From positions 1 through 64,000 of the forward strand of contig CALAGD010000088.1 in NCBI GenBank assembly GCA_937891425.1: a stretch of DNA of 64,000 bases, in the 5' to 3' direction. This DNA comes from an uncultured Pigmentiphaga sp. Its GTDB lineage: Bacteria; Pseudomonadota; Gammaproteobacteria; Burkholderiales; Burkholderiaceae_B. Made by a program: the position numbers and the translations under genes. Below, in pieces: positions 1 through 8,298 of this stretch (the stretch's first letter is position 1; each line of letters begins with the position of its first letter). The notes under the pieces are model-generated. The model saw nothing but the letters and a program-made list of their open reading frames with translations. It was not told the DNA's origin and did not search any database.

Positions 1-246
1 TGCATCGCGCCTTCAATCTCTTCACCTTTGCCGCGCATGCCGCACGGCAAGCCGGCGGGCGTACCCTGCCTGCATCTGACGCCCGATCTCAAGTGCGAGC
101 TGTTCGGACGGCCCGAGCGCCCTGCCGTGTGCGACAGCCTGCAGCCTGACCTCGAGATGTGCGGAGCTTCGCGGGAGCATGCGCTGGCCTGGATCGCACG
201 CCTCGAAGCGATGACGAGCCCCCGTCAGGGCGGCGACCGGTCGTAG
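1..246 (+). CDS. YkgJ family cysteine-cluster protein, 3' end only
   Basis: The frame is open from base 1 and ends at the TAG at 244-246, so the N-terminus lies outside the window. The 81 visible residues contain five cysteines in the contexts CIAPS, VPCLH, LKCEL, AVCDS and EMCGA, plus the segment FGRPERPAVC. This matches the family of small YkgJ-type proteins whose cysteines are thought to bind a metal (zinc or iron-sulfur). No enzymatic activity can be assigned. It converges on the receptor gene that follows, and a strong hairpin lies between them. Confidence 0.75.
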   Translation, partial: CIAPSISSPLPRMPHGKPAGVPCLHLTPDLKCELFGRPERPAVCDSLQPDLEMCGASREHALAWIARLEAMTSPRQGGDRS

Positions 247-285
247 GGGTGCAATTATTCGCGGGCCGGATGCCAGGAACGATGT

Positions 286-313
286 GGCCGGAACCGCCCC
301 GACAGTTCCGGCC
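286..313. terminator. Hairpin between convergent genes, likely bidirectional terminator
   Basis: GGCCGGAAC at 286-294 pairs perfectly with GTTCCGGCC at 305-313 around a 10-base loop. It sits between the ends of two convergent genes (246 and 341). There is no clear T-run on either side, so efficiency is uncertain. Confidence 0.55.
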
Positions 314-340
314 TGAACCCGGTCCGTCCGGAGTCATTGA

Positions 341-1333
341 CTATTCGGGTTTCAGCCCCACCTGGCGCGCCACTTCACCCCAGCGACGTAGTTCGGCCAG
401 AGCGAATCCCCTGAAGTCGTCGCTGCCTTCTCCTCGCGTGACGGCTCCGTAGTCGCGCCACAGTGCCCTGATTCTCTCGGTGGCGAGCGCATCCTGCATG
501 AGCTTGCGCATCTTCTCGGCTATGGCATCGGGCAGGCCGGCGGGGGCGAAGAATCCGTACCATGTCGTGACCGCCATGTCGGGAATGCCCGCTTCCTGCA
601 GTGTGGGGACCTCGGGCAAGGCGGGCGAGCGCTCGGAAGATGTCACGGCCAGTGCTTTCAGCGTGCCCGCACGGATCTGGGCCAGTGCGGCGGGCATCGT
701 CTCGAACATGAGCTGGATCTGGCCGCTGAGCAGGTCGCTCAATGCCGGCGCACTGCCCTTGTAGTGCACCGGAACCATGTCGATTCCGGCTTTTTGTTTG
801 AACATTTCGGTGGACAGGTGGTGCAGCCCGCCCAGTCCGCCAGTGCCGTAGTTCAGGGCACCGGGCTGCTGCCGTGCCGCCTCGATCAGTTCCTGCAGCG
901 TATTGTACGGAGCGTCGGCACGCACGATTACCACGTTCGGCACGATGGCGAACAGTCCGATGGGCAGAAGATCGGTTTCCGTGTTGTAGGGCGTCTTGTA
1001 CACGGCCGGCAGAATCATGTGGTGCACCGCCCCGAACAGGAACGTATACCCGTCGGGCGCGGCCTTCGCGACCTGGTCTGCGCCGATCATTCCGGCAGCG
1101 CCACCCCGGTTTTCCACAATGAACTTGCCCCCGGAGAGTTCGGACATGGCTTGGGCAAGCGGGCGAGCCAGGGTGTCGAGTGACCCCCCGGCCGATGCTG
1201 GCACCACCAGACGCACGACACGGTCGCCTGGCCAGTTCTCGGCGGCGGCGCGTGCGGGCGCCGGTTGCATCAGGGGCAACGCCGCTGCTGCAAGCAATGC
1301 AAGCGCGTTACGGATCCAGTGTCGCTGTCGCAT
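341..1333 (-). CDS. Tripartite tricarboxylate transporter substrate-binding protein (Bug family)
   Basis: A 330-residue periplasmic solute receptor. Residues 1-31 form a signal peptide (MRQRHW, hydrophobic stretch, cut near PARAAA). The mature part shows family landmarks: VVPASAGGSLDTLARPLA near the N-terminus, VENRGGAAGMIGADQVAKA, then APDGYTFLFG, and PEVPTLQEAG towards the C-terminus. The ATG at 1333 was chosen because GAGGAG lies seven bases upstream; the open frame continues upstream without family similarity. No TctA/TctB membrane genes lie nearby, so it is an orphan receptor. It follows the enolase-superfamily gene on the same strand and is probably co-regulated by the divergent GntR protein. 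The ligand is unknown, likely a carboxylate. Confidence 0.9.
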   Translation of the reverse strand: MRQRHWIRNALALLAAAALPLMQPAPARAAAENWPGDRVVRLVVPASAGGSLDTLARPLAQAMSELSGGKFIVENRGGAAGMIGADQVAKAAPDGYTFLFGAVHHMILPAVYKTPYNTETDLLPIGLFAIVPNVVIVRADAPYNTLQELIEAARQQPGALNYGTGGLGGLHHLSTEMFKQKAGIDMVPVHYKGSAPALSDLLSGQIQLMFETMPAALAQIRAGTLKALAVTSSERSPALPEVPTLQEAGIPDMAVTTWYGFFAPAGLPDAIAEKMRKLMQDALATERIRALWRDYGAVTRGEGSDDFRGFALAELRRWGEVARQVGLKPE

Positions 1334-1530
1334 GGCAAGTCTCCTCTCGTTGTGGTGATGGATGGTGAGCGGTGCATGGGCGGGGCAAGGCGCACACTCC
1401 CGTTGCTGGCCCCGTGGTGGATCGGCGCGAACCGGCGGCACTCCCCCGCCTGCTTGGCGCCGGACGTGACGCGGGCGGCGCAGGCGTTTCCTCCCTGGAA
1501 GGCGATGGACGATAGCAGGGCGACGGTGGT

Positions 1531-2685
1531 TCAGCCCTTGCCTTTGCCGCCTGAGCCGGGGTTCCTGGCCAGCTCGCGGATGGCATCGCGGTTGGGTTCG
1601 AACCCGAGGCCGGGCGCATTGGGCAGCTTGAGCCAACCGTTCTCGGGCAGGGGAAAGTCCTGGTAGATCTGTCGCATCATTTCCACTGCCACGAGATGCC
1701 ACTCGACGCGGCCGCCGTTGGCCAGGCCCGCATGCAGGTGCATGTTGTGCAGGGGGAAGGCGCCGCCATTGGCCAGGCCAACGTTGAACGCTTCAGCCAT
1801 GCCAGCGATCTTGACCGTCTGCGTGAAACCGCCGGTGATGACGACGTTGGGCTGGATGACGTCAACTGCCTGGGCGAGCAGCATGTCACGGAATCGGAAC
1901 GCAAGCCCTTCATTCTGGCCGGCGGCTACCGCGATGCCAGTGCGCCGGCGCAGATTGGCCATGGCGTGCACATCGTTCTGGGTAACCGGCTCTTCGAAGA
2001 AAGCGATGTCGTACTCGGTAACACCGCGCGCGAGCTTCTCTGCGTGGTACGCATCGAGGCTGCAGTTGGCGTCGATGTACAGGTATGTGTCGGGCCCGAT
2101 GGTATCCCGTACCCGGCGCACGCGCGCGATGTCGGACCGGATGACTTCGGCCAGGGGGCGCGGTTCGTCGCGCCGCTGCAGTGCGCCATGCCCCACCACC
2201 ATCTTCAGGTGCTGAAAACCGTTCTGGATGCAGGCTGCGGCAGACTCGGCGAGGGCATCCTGGTCGAGAAAACCGAACCCGAACGTGGCATAAAGAGGTA
2301 CGCGCGGTCGGGCCCCGCCCAGCAGCTTCCAGATCGGCTGGTTGAGCGCCTTGCCCTTGATGTCCCACAAGGCGATGTCGATGGCCGCGATGGCGTGCAT
2401 GCCGTATCCGGTCTGCCCACGGGGGCAAAGCAGCCAGTAGAGGCGGTCCCATGCGGCTTCATGGGCCAGGGCGTCCATGCCTCGGAGTGCGGGCCCGGCG
2501 ACCTGGTTGATGATGGAAGCGATGACTTCCTCTTCGGTAATGGCGGTGAAACCATGCCCCACCAGCCCGTCGCTCGTTTCTACCTCGACATAGCACGCCG
2601 AGAGACTGGTGTCGCGGGCGATGCTGCCGGCGCGGAACTGAATGGGAATGTTGAGCGGAGTGGCGGTGACGCGAGAAATCTGCAC
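1531..2685 (-). CDS. Mandelate racemase/muconate lactonizing enzyme family protein (enolase superfamily)
   Basis: A 384-residue enzyme of the superfamily that abstracts a proton next to a carboxylate. An N-terminal capping domain is followed by a barrel with the metal-ligand strands IDANCS (Asp205) and FFEEP (Glu231/Glu232). The usual GEN of the third ligand reads GQN (Gln257), and the usual KxK motif reads KMV (Lys161, Val163), so one general base seems to be missing. A His-rich HNMHLHAG segment (from about residue 313) may supply the other catalytic base. The GTG at 2685 is preferred because AAGGA lies seven bases upstream; a TTG at 2700 is the alternative. It probably forms an operon with the downstream Bug receptor. 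The substrate is not predictable from sequence; a sugar-acid or hydroxy-acid dehydratase is plausible. Confidence 0.88.
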   Translation of the reverse strand: MQISRVTATPLNIPIQFRAGSIARDTSLSACYVEVETSDGLVGHGFTAITEEEVIASIINQVAGPALRGMDALAHEAAWDRLYWLLCPRGQTGYGMHAIAAIDIALWDIKGKALNQPIWKLLGGARPRVPLYATFGFGFLDQDALAESAAACIQNGFQHLKMVVGHGALQRRDEPRPLAEVIRSDIARVRRVRDTIGPDTYLYIDANCSLDAYHAEKLARGVTEYDIAFFEEPVTQNDVHAMANLRRRTGIAVAAGQNEGLAFRFRDMLLAQAVDVIQPNVVITGGFTQTVKIAGMAEAFNVGLANGGAFPLHNMHLHAGLANGGRVEWHLVAVEMMRQIYQDFPLPENGWLKLPNAPGLGFEPNRDAIRELARNPGSGGKGKG

Positions 2686-2747
2686 GGTGTGGTCCTTCAA
2701 TGGTTAAAGCAAGTACGGGTCGGCTGCGTTGGGTGGCCTGAAACACC

Positions 2748-2757
2748 TGGTATACAA
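2748..2757. promoter_or_regulatory. Putative GntR-family operator, enzyme side
   Basis: TGGTATACAA differs by one base from the core TGGTATACCA of the perfect palindrome near the regulator. It lies about 60 bp upstream of the start of the enolase-superfamily gene, where a repressor could block transcription. TGGTATACCA-like palindromes are typical of FCD-type GntR regulators. Confidence 0.55.
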
Positions 2758-2907
2758 AGTGGGGCGCACGTGCGGCTCTGCCTGACGTTGCTTTTCGCGT
2801 GACGTTCACCTCAATTGAACGAAGAACGGCAATAATTGCGCGCATGTAGCTGTGACTTCGACATGCTTGCGGTCTCCCCCCGTTGTTACGCCCCGCTGGG
2901 GTAGTTG

Positions 2908-2923
2908 TTTTGGTATACCAAAA
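2908..2923. promoter_or_regulatory. Putative GntR-family operator, regulator side (16-bp perfect palindrome)
   Basis: TTTTGGTATACCAAAA is a perfect inverted repeat. It overlaps the spacer of a weak promoter-like pair, TTGTTT at 2905-2910 and TTCTAT at 2928-2933, upstream of the GntR gene. This placement suggests autoregulation. Confidence 0.65.
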
Positions 2924-2979
2924 GCCATTCTATAGGACGCTATGGCACACTAACAATGGTTCACCATTAGGGAAATCAC

Positions 2980-3735
2980 GTGGAATTCTCCGATCTTTCC
3001 GGTATGCCGGTACTCGCCAGGGCGTCGGGCGAGACCAGCCTGGGCGAACGGCTGCGCCGCGGCATTGAGGAAGACATCCTTCATGGCCGCCTGGTACCGG
3101 GTGATCGTCTCGACGAACGGGCGCTGGCAGAGCGCTTCAAGGTCTCGCGTACGCCGGTACGCGAAGCGCTCCGTCAGCTGGCTTCATTGGGGCTGGTGAC
3201 GCTGCAGTTGCGACAGGGGGCACGCGTGGCGACGGTCGAACTCACCGCGCTGATCGAGATGATCGAGGTCATGGCCGTTATCGAGGCGGAAGCCGCGCGG
3301 CTCGCGGCACGCCGCATGACGCAGGCCCAGCGCAGCGAGTTGCAGGCGATTCACGCGGAAGGGGCCGAGGCGGTGGCTCGTGGCGATGCTGCTGCTTTCA
3401 ATCTCATCAACTGGCGATTGCACCAGCTTGTTTTTACCGGCAGTGGCAATTCCTTCCTGGCCGAAGAGGCACGCAAGCTGCGATTAAGGGTACATTTCTA
3501 CCGGTACTACCTGATCCGTGTTCGCGACGGCGCATGGCGGGCGCACGAGGAACATGGCCGCATCGTGGATGCCATTTGTACGGGCGACGCCGAAACGGCA
3601 TTCAATGAAACCCGTCAGCACCTCATGCTGAGCTCGGAGCGCATGGCCGACCTGGTCGCTCTCATGCCCCGCGACCGGCATGACAAGACACCAGCGCACG
3701 GGGGTGCGGACGGGTCCGCGACGGTGCCCGCCTGA
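2980..3735 (+). CDS. GntR family transcriptional regulator, FCD (FadR) subfamily
   Basis: A 251-residue DNA-binding regulator. The winged helix-turn-helix covers about residues 20-85, with the landmark LDERALAERFKVSRTPVREA. The C-terminal FCD ligand domain keeps the histidines expected for metal binding (His148, His189, His192, His214), but the usual Asp four residues before the first His is Asn144. The start is GTG at 2980, with AGGGA just upstream; an ATG at 3004 is the alternative. It is divergent from the enolase-superfamily gene and the Bug receptor, and two TGGTATAC-type sites lie between. It most likely represses both transcription units until a carboxylic-acid inducer binds. Confidence 0.9.
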   Translation: MEFSDLSGMPVLARASGETSLGERLRRGIEEDILHGRLVPGDRLDERALAERFKVSRTPVREALRQLASLGLVTLQLRQGARVATVELTALIEMIEVMAVIEAEAARLAARRMTQAQRSELQAIHAEGAEAVARGDAAAFNLINWRLHQLVFTGSGNSFLAEEARKLRLRVHFYRYYLIRVRDGAWRAHEEHGRIVDAICTGDAETAFNETRQHLMLSSERMADLVALMPRDRHDKTPAHGGADGSATVPA

Positions 3736-3756
3736 GAGAGGTGAAGCCGCGCCGGT

Positions 3757-5286
3757 TTACGCGGCTTGCGCCAATACCTGGGTGAATGCGTGTTTCTCCA
3801 GGGCCTGCCGCAGGCGGGCACCTTCTTCGTCGCCCAAAGCAGCCTGGCGCAGCTCGCGCAGGGTGGCTGGCGCCAGGGTGTCGCCGGCGCGGTCGACCAC
3901 GGCCATCAGGGTCTGGAAGTTACGCAATCCGCGCTCGTGCGTATCGCTGTATCCCTTGATGAGACCCTGGCACCTGGCGATTTCCACTGCCAGCATGGGG
4001 TTGCGGCTGGCGGCCGTCTGAATGCGCTGCAGCCAGGCTTCGATGCGCTGCATCTCGGCCTGGTAGCGCAGGGTGGAGCGGCGCCACACGCGCATGCGCG
4101 CGATGGTCCACAACAGCAGGTAGCTGGGCAGAGACGAAGTAGTAACGATGCGGCCGTTCCGTGTGAGGCGGCGAATGAGTCGGTGAGCCCAGTTCGGTTT
4201 CAGAATGTACCGACCAATGGGTGCAGGCACGGTATCGGCAATTTCCTCGAGTCGCGGGTGCATGAACTCGCTGAACGACAACAGCTGGCCGGGTTCGAGC
4301 CGGACTTCATCGCGTACGCGCTGGAAACGCGAGTCACGCGTCTTGAGGTCGGCGACCCGGATGGTGTCGTCGTAGGCCATCCAGAGTGCGAGATGGCGGG
4401 CGGTTTCACGCAGCAGCTCGCGATCGGGCGTATCGGGCCATGTACGTACGCGCGCCATGAGGTCGAGATACTGGCGGGCGTAGGCTGGATCCTGGTAGTC
4501 GATGAGCCGACGTACGCCCTCGAACAGGAAATAATGGGCTTCGACCGGAAATTCGGCGCGGATCCGCTCGATGAGAGGGGCAACGTATCGATTGCCGGTA
4601 TGCGGCAGCGTGAAGTTCTGCTGGCTGGCGTTGCCGGCGGCGGTGGCGATGTCGTGCGCCTGGCTGGCGCGCTGGAAGGCTTCATCGAAGGCGCGCAGGC
4701 TGGATTTGACCCCGACGCCCCCGCGCTCGATGGTAGCTTCGAACTGTTGGCGGCTGAAGGGCAACAGGCCGGTTGAGCACAATGCGCCGAACATGACCGC
4801 GCTGATGACGCTGCCGGTGCGCTCCGCGACTTCCGCCATGTCGAAGGCGATGAACTGCCGCGCCGCGCGTTTGGCGGCCGACAGAAGCCGGCTGCTGTCG
4901 ACGCGGCCATCGCCCATGGCGGTTTTCTCGCTCATCGAGTAGACGCGGTGCGTGGAAGCGATGAGGGTGGTGCGGTCGGACGTGACCAGCCCCCGCTGGA
5001 TGGCACGTCCGGCTTCCATGAGCTCGGATGCCAGCACGATGTCGACGTCGCCGGGCAGGGGCATGAGCGCCAGTACGGGCTGCTTGCCGTCTTCCTCGGC
5101 CTGACGGCGTGGGTATAGTTCGACGTAGTAGATGGTGGCACCGGTGCGCTGCGCCACTCCCGGCACGGATGTGGTCTGGGCGATGTAGCCGTTGTGTTCG
5201 CCGAGGTCGACAATCCAGTCGGCAAGCACGCCGCCGCCTTCGCCCCCCATGGCCAGAATGGCTATTTTTATCGGTTTCGCTGCCAT
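3757..5286 (-). CDS. Indolepyruvate oxidoreductase subunit beta family protein (IorB-like), copy 1
   Basis: A 509-residue partner subunit of the TPP-dependent 2-oxoacid:ferredoxin oxidoreductase encoded just upstream. The N-terminal 200 residues are the gamma-type oxidoreductase domain, with GGEGGGVLADWI near residue 14 and SVPGVAQRTGATIYY near residue 40. The remaining roughly 300 residues are an extra alpha-helical, Arg-rich extension absent from archaeal IorB, which is only about 200 residues; it looks like the extension found in fused proteobacterial homologues. The start at 5286 lies 21 bases after the alpha gene, so the two are co-transcribed. A second, diverged copy is at 46322-47932. 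The true substrate (arylpyruvate or another 2-oxoacid) is inferred only from family. Confidence 0.85.
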   Translation of the reverse strand: MAAKPIKIAILAMGGEGGGVLADWIVDLGEHNGYIAQTTSVPGVAQRTGATIYYVELYPRRQAEEDGKQPVLALMPLPGDVDIVLASELMEAGRAIQRGLVTSDRTTLIASTHRVYSMSEKTAMGDGRVDSSRLLSAAKRAARQFIAFDMAEVAERTGSVISAVMFGALCSTGLLPFSRQQFEATIERGGVGVKSSLRAFDEAFQRASQAHDIATAAGNASQQNFTLPHTGNRYVAPLIERIRAEFPVEAHYFLFEGVRRLIDYQDPAYARQYLDLMARVRTWPDTPDRELLRETARHLALWMAYDDTIRVADLKTRDSRFQRVRDEVRLEPGQLLSFSEFMHPRLEEIADTVPAPIGRYILKPNWAHRLIRRLTRNGRIVTTSSLPSYLLLWTIARMRVWRRSTLRYQAEMQRIEAWLQRIQTAASRNPMLAVEIARCQGLIKGYSDTHERGLRNFQTLMAVVDRAGDTLAPATLRELRQAALGDEEGARLRQALEKHAFTQVLAQAA

Positions 5287-5307
5287 GCCTGTCTCGTGTG
5301 GAAGTCG

Positions 5308-7497
5308 TCAGAATGCGTAACGCGCGCGGCGCCGGCGGTCGATCGCCTGCAGCCACCCGATGATGCGGTTACGCAGCTTCGCCATGCGTTGTTCCCACTT
5401 GGTGGGGTTGCTGACAATACGTGCGCGGTAGAACGATGGGCACAGAACGGCTGCGTGCGAGACCTCGCCGCACAGCCCGCAGCCTACGCAACTGTTGAGC
5501 ACCGTGGCCACCGGATCGGTGCGCAGTGGGTCGGGGTTGGGCCGGATCGACAACGACGGACACCCGGACAGGCGGATACAGGAATGGTCGCCGGTACAGG
5601 TGTCGGGGTCGACCCCGAACCGCTCGCGTACGACCCGCTTGCCTTCGGCGACCATCTGCCGCTGGATCGGGCGTTCGCGCCGCTGGCGATTGAGCATGCA
5701 TTCGCTTTGCGCGATGATGACCTTTGGGCCATGCTCTTTGGTGGTCAGGGCCTCGCGCAGCAGCGCACGCAGCCCGGCCACGTCGTAGGTGCGCTTGACC
5801 CGCTTCACCCATTGCACGCCCACGCCGCGTACGGCGTCTTCGATTTCATGGCCGGTGCTGCGGGTGGGGCGGTTGCCCGTTTTCGAAGAGGGAATGTCCT
5901 GCCCCCCTGTGGCCGACGTGTAGTTGTTGTCGACCACGATGGTGAGGTGGTCGGACCGGTTGAAGACCGCGTTGGCAATGCCGCTGGTGAGCCCGTTGTG
6001 CCAGAAGCCGCCGTCGCCCATGACCGCGATCGCGCGCTTGCCGGCGGGCACGTTGAGGGCCCCGGCTGAAGCGCCGCCCAGGCCGTAGCCCATGGTGGTG
6101 GCGCCGATGTTGAACGGCGGCAGGATGGAAAACAGGTGGCAGCCAATGTCGGCGCTGACGTGGTGCGGGCCCAGCTCACGCTCCACCAGCTTCATGGCGG
6201 TGAAGAGGGGGCGTTCGGGGCATCCGGTACAGAAGCCGGGTGGCCGTGGATGGACCACGTCGTCGACCACGACAGGCTCGTCGTCGTGCTGCGCTTCTTC
6301 GTTGGCCGCGACGGGGGTGATCGGAATGGTCTTGCGCTGTGCCGGGGCGGGTGCGGGCTGGGGCTCGAGAAAACCATAGCGTTCCGCAAACGCGCGCACG
6401 CCATTGACCATGACGGCAGCCGTGTACTCGCCGGCCATCGGCAGGACGTCCTTGCCATGCAGGCGGGTAGGGCTGTCGGCCTGGCGCAGGATGGTCGCGA
6501 TGTTCTGCTCGATGAAGTTGGGCTGCCCCTCCTCCACCATCAGGACCGCACGTTTGTTGGCACAAAAGCGCAGAACCTCTTCGTCGATGACCGGGTAGGT
6601 GACGTTCATGACGTACAGCGGGATGCGCGTGTTGCCGTAGACGTCGGACAGCCCCAGGTGTTCGAGTGCGCGGATGAGCGAGTTGTACAGGCCTCCCTGC
6701 ACGATGATGCCGATGTCGGCGGCATCTTCCGAGAAGAACTCATTCATCTGGTTGTCGACGATGTAGCGCACGGCAGCGGGCCAGCGCTTCTGGATCTTCT
6801 CGTGTTCGTGCAGGAAGCTGGCCGGCGGCAGCACGATGCGGTTGACGTCGCGCTTCGGGTTCTCGAGGGCGTCCTTGAGGGTGAACTCGGGCCGCTTGTT
6901 GTTCGACGCGATGAACTCGCCATGCACGTGGCACGCCCGGATGCGCAGTTCGAGCATGACGGGGGTATTGCTGGCCTCCGAGAGCTCGAAACCCTGCTTG
7001 ACCGCCTTGACGATGCTGGGCAAGTTGGGGCGCGGGTCGAGCAGCCAGATCTGGGATTTCATGGCGAAGGCGTGGCTGCGTTCCTGCATGATGGAGGAGC
7101 CTTCGCCGTAGTCTTCGCCCACGATGATGAGGGTGCCGCCAGTTACCCCGCCGGACGCGAGGTTGGCCAGGGCGTCGGACGCCACGTTGGTGCCGACGGT
7201 GGACTTGAAGGTAGCGGCACCGCGTAGCGGGTAGTGCACCGAGGCGGACAGGGTAGCGGCCGCAGTGGCTTCGCTGGCGCTGTTCTCGAAACGGATGCCG
7301 TACTCGGTGAGGATGTCTTCGGCATCGGCAAGGACGTCCATGAGGTGGGAAATGGGTGCGCCCTGGTACCCGGCCACATAGGAAACGCCGGACTCAAGCA
7401 GTGCCTTGGTGACTGCCAGGATCCCCTCTCCCCGGAATACCTCGCCTTCCCCCAGCCGCAACTTGGTAACTTCCTTGACGAATGATCTTTCGGCCAT
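5308..7497 (-). CDS. Indolepyruvate ferredoxin oxidoreductase alpha subunit-like protein (IorA-like), copy 1
   Basis: A 729-residue catalytic subunit predicted to decarboxylate a 2-oxoacid with TPP and pass electrons to ferredoxin, yielding an acyl-CoA. In order: pyrimidine-binding region (YQGAPISHL near 44-52; EDYGEGSS near 128), a CTGCPERP motif (Cys423, Cys426), a TPP-binding segment with GDG at 494-496 and NN at 524-525, and a C-terminal ferredoxin-like domain with cysteines at 634, 640, 646, 670, 673, 676 and 686. The first cysteine set (CTGDHSCIRLSGC) is not the usual CxxCxxC spacing, whereas the second (CVGCGLC) is. The start at 7497 has GGGAG eight bases upstream. It is first in the operon with the beta gene and divergent from a MarR regulator. 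Confidence 0.87.
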   Translation of the reverse strand: MAERSFVKEVTKLRLGEGEVFRGEGILAVTKALLESGVSYVAGYQGAPISHLMDVLADAEDILTEYGIRFENSASEATAAATLSASVHYPLRGAATFKSTVGTNVASDALANLASGGVTGGTLIIVGEDYGEGSSIMQERSHAFAMKSQIWLLDPRPNLPSIVKAVKQGFELSEASNTPVMLELRIRACHVHGEFIASNNKRPEFTLKDALENPKRDVNRIVLPPASFLHEHEKIQKRWPAAVRYIVDNQMNEFFSEDAADIGIIVQGGLYNSLIRALEHLGLSDVYGNTRIPLYVMNVTYPVIDEEVLRFCANKRAVLMVEEGQPNFIEQNIATILRQADSPTRLHGKDVLPMAGEYTAAVMVNGVRAFAERYGFLEPQPAPAPAQRKTIPITPVAANEEAQHDDEPVVVDDVVHPRPPGFCTGCPERPLFTAMKLVERELGPHHVSADIGCHLFSILPPFNIGATTMGYGLGGASAGALNVPAGKRAIAVMGDGGFWHNGLTSGIANAVFNRSDHLTIVVDNNYTSATGGQDIPSSKTGNRPTRSTGHEIEDAVRGVGVQWVKRVKRTYDVAGLRALLREALTTKEHGPKVIIAQSECMLNRQRRERPIQRQMVAEGKRVVRERFGVDPDTCTGDHSCIRLSGCPSLSIRPNPDPLRTDPVATVLNSCVGCGLCGEVSHAAVLCPSFYRARIVSNPTKWEQRMAKLRNRIIGWLQAIDRRRRARYAF

Positions 7498-7575
7498 GGC
7501 TGGCTCCCGCTTTCGCTATGCGCGATGAAATCGTGTGTGCGACGACAGACTGCCTGTTGAACAGGCTAAATTTTA

Positions 7576-7618
7576 TTTAGAGCTAAACCTATTCATAATC
7601 ATGGTTATTACTTAGGTT
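7576..7618. promoter_or_regulatory. AT-rich dyads in divergent promoter, candidate MarR operator
   Basis: The otherwise GC-rich region turns AT-rich here. TTTAG/CTAAA (7576-7580 and 7583-7587) and the imperfect palindrome TAATCATGGTTA (7596-7607) are visible. AACCTA (7586-7591) and TAGGTT (7613-7618) form outer arms around the latter. The site lies between the divergent IorA-like gene and the MarR gene, where a MarR dimer would bind. Confidence 0.5.
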
Positions 7619-7749
7619 ACAGCGCGGCATGGTGCGGCGCAAGGTGGTGGTTGCAGCCCCGCCAGCCGGCGGGTACGGCTCCCGGGGCACCTGCGCAGGC
7701 GTTATGATCGGGCTCTCGTTACGCTTCGCGATCGAAGGTGGCAATCCGC

Positions 7750-8244
7750 ATGGCAAACCAGGAATCAGGCACGGCCACAGCAAATGAGTCACCCGCCCAG
7801 GGCGATGCCGCTGCGGGCGTGCCGTTTGTGGACGACTATCTGCTTGCGCTGCTGGCGCAGGCAAGCCAGATCCTGTCTGCCGAGTTTCATGCCGTCGTCA
7901 TTCGTCGCGGCCTCTCGGTGACCGACTGGCGGGTACTGTCCTCCCTTGCCGGTGGCGGGCCGGTCAGCATCGGCCGGTTGGCACAAATCTCGGTCACCAA
8001 ACAGCCAACCGTTACCCGCGCGCTCGAGCGCATGATCCAGCGCGGCCACGTAGAGCGGGTGCGGCACCACGGTGACCGGCGCGTCAATCTGGTACGCATC
8101 ACGCCGGCCGGCCAGGCCATGGTGGCGGAGCTGATGCGGGAAGCCAAGCAGCACGAGGCAGAGATCATCGCACCGTTCGGCCAGGAGCGTGCCGAGCTGC
8201 TCAAGGCCACCTTGCGAGAGCTCATCCGCCAGCATCGTTGCTGA
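7750..8244 (+). CDS. MarR family transcriptional regulator
   Basis: A 164-residue winged-helix regulator. After an acidic, Ala-rich N-terminus, the DNA-binding core is visible as SIGRLAQISVTKQPTVTRAL followed by the wing HHGDRRVNLVRIT at about residues 75-120. The length is normal for MarR proteins. The ATG at 7750 is used; a GTG at 7738 is possible but has no separate ribosome site. It is divergent from the IorA/IorB-like pair and so probably controls that operon in response to an aromatic or 2-oxoacid ligand. It converges on the glutamate dehydrogenase gene downstream. Confidence 0.9.
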   Translation: MANQESGTATANESPAQGDAAAGVPFVDDYLLALLAQASQILSAEFHAVVIRRGLSVTDWRVLSSLAGGGPVSIGRLAQISVTKQPTVTRALERMIQRGHVERVRHHGDRRVNLVRITPAGQAMVAELMREAKQHEAEIIAPFGQERAELLKATLRELIRQHRC

Positions 8245-8255
8245 GCATGCATCGG

Positions 8256-8271
8256 CAGGGGCGCGCCCCTG
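8256..8271. terminator. Palindromic hairpin between convergent genes
   Basis: CAGGGGCGCGCCCCTG is a perfect 16-bp palindrome lying between the stops of the MarR gene and glutamate dehydrogenase. There is no T-run, so it may be only a weak or Rho-assisted terminator. Confidence 0.35.
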
Positions 8272-8298
8272 GGCCAGCCGTGCGCGGGCCGGCGCAGG

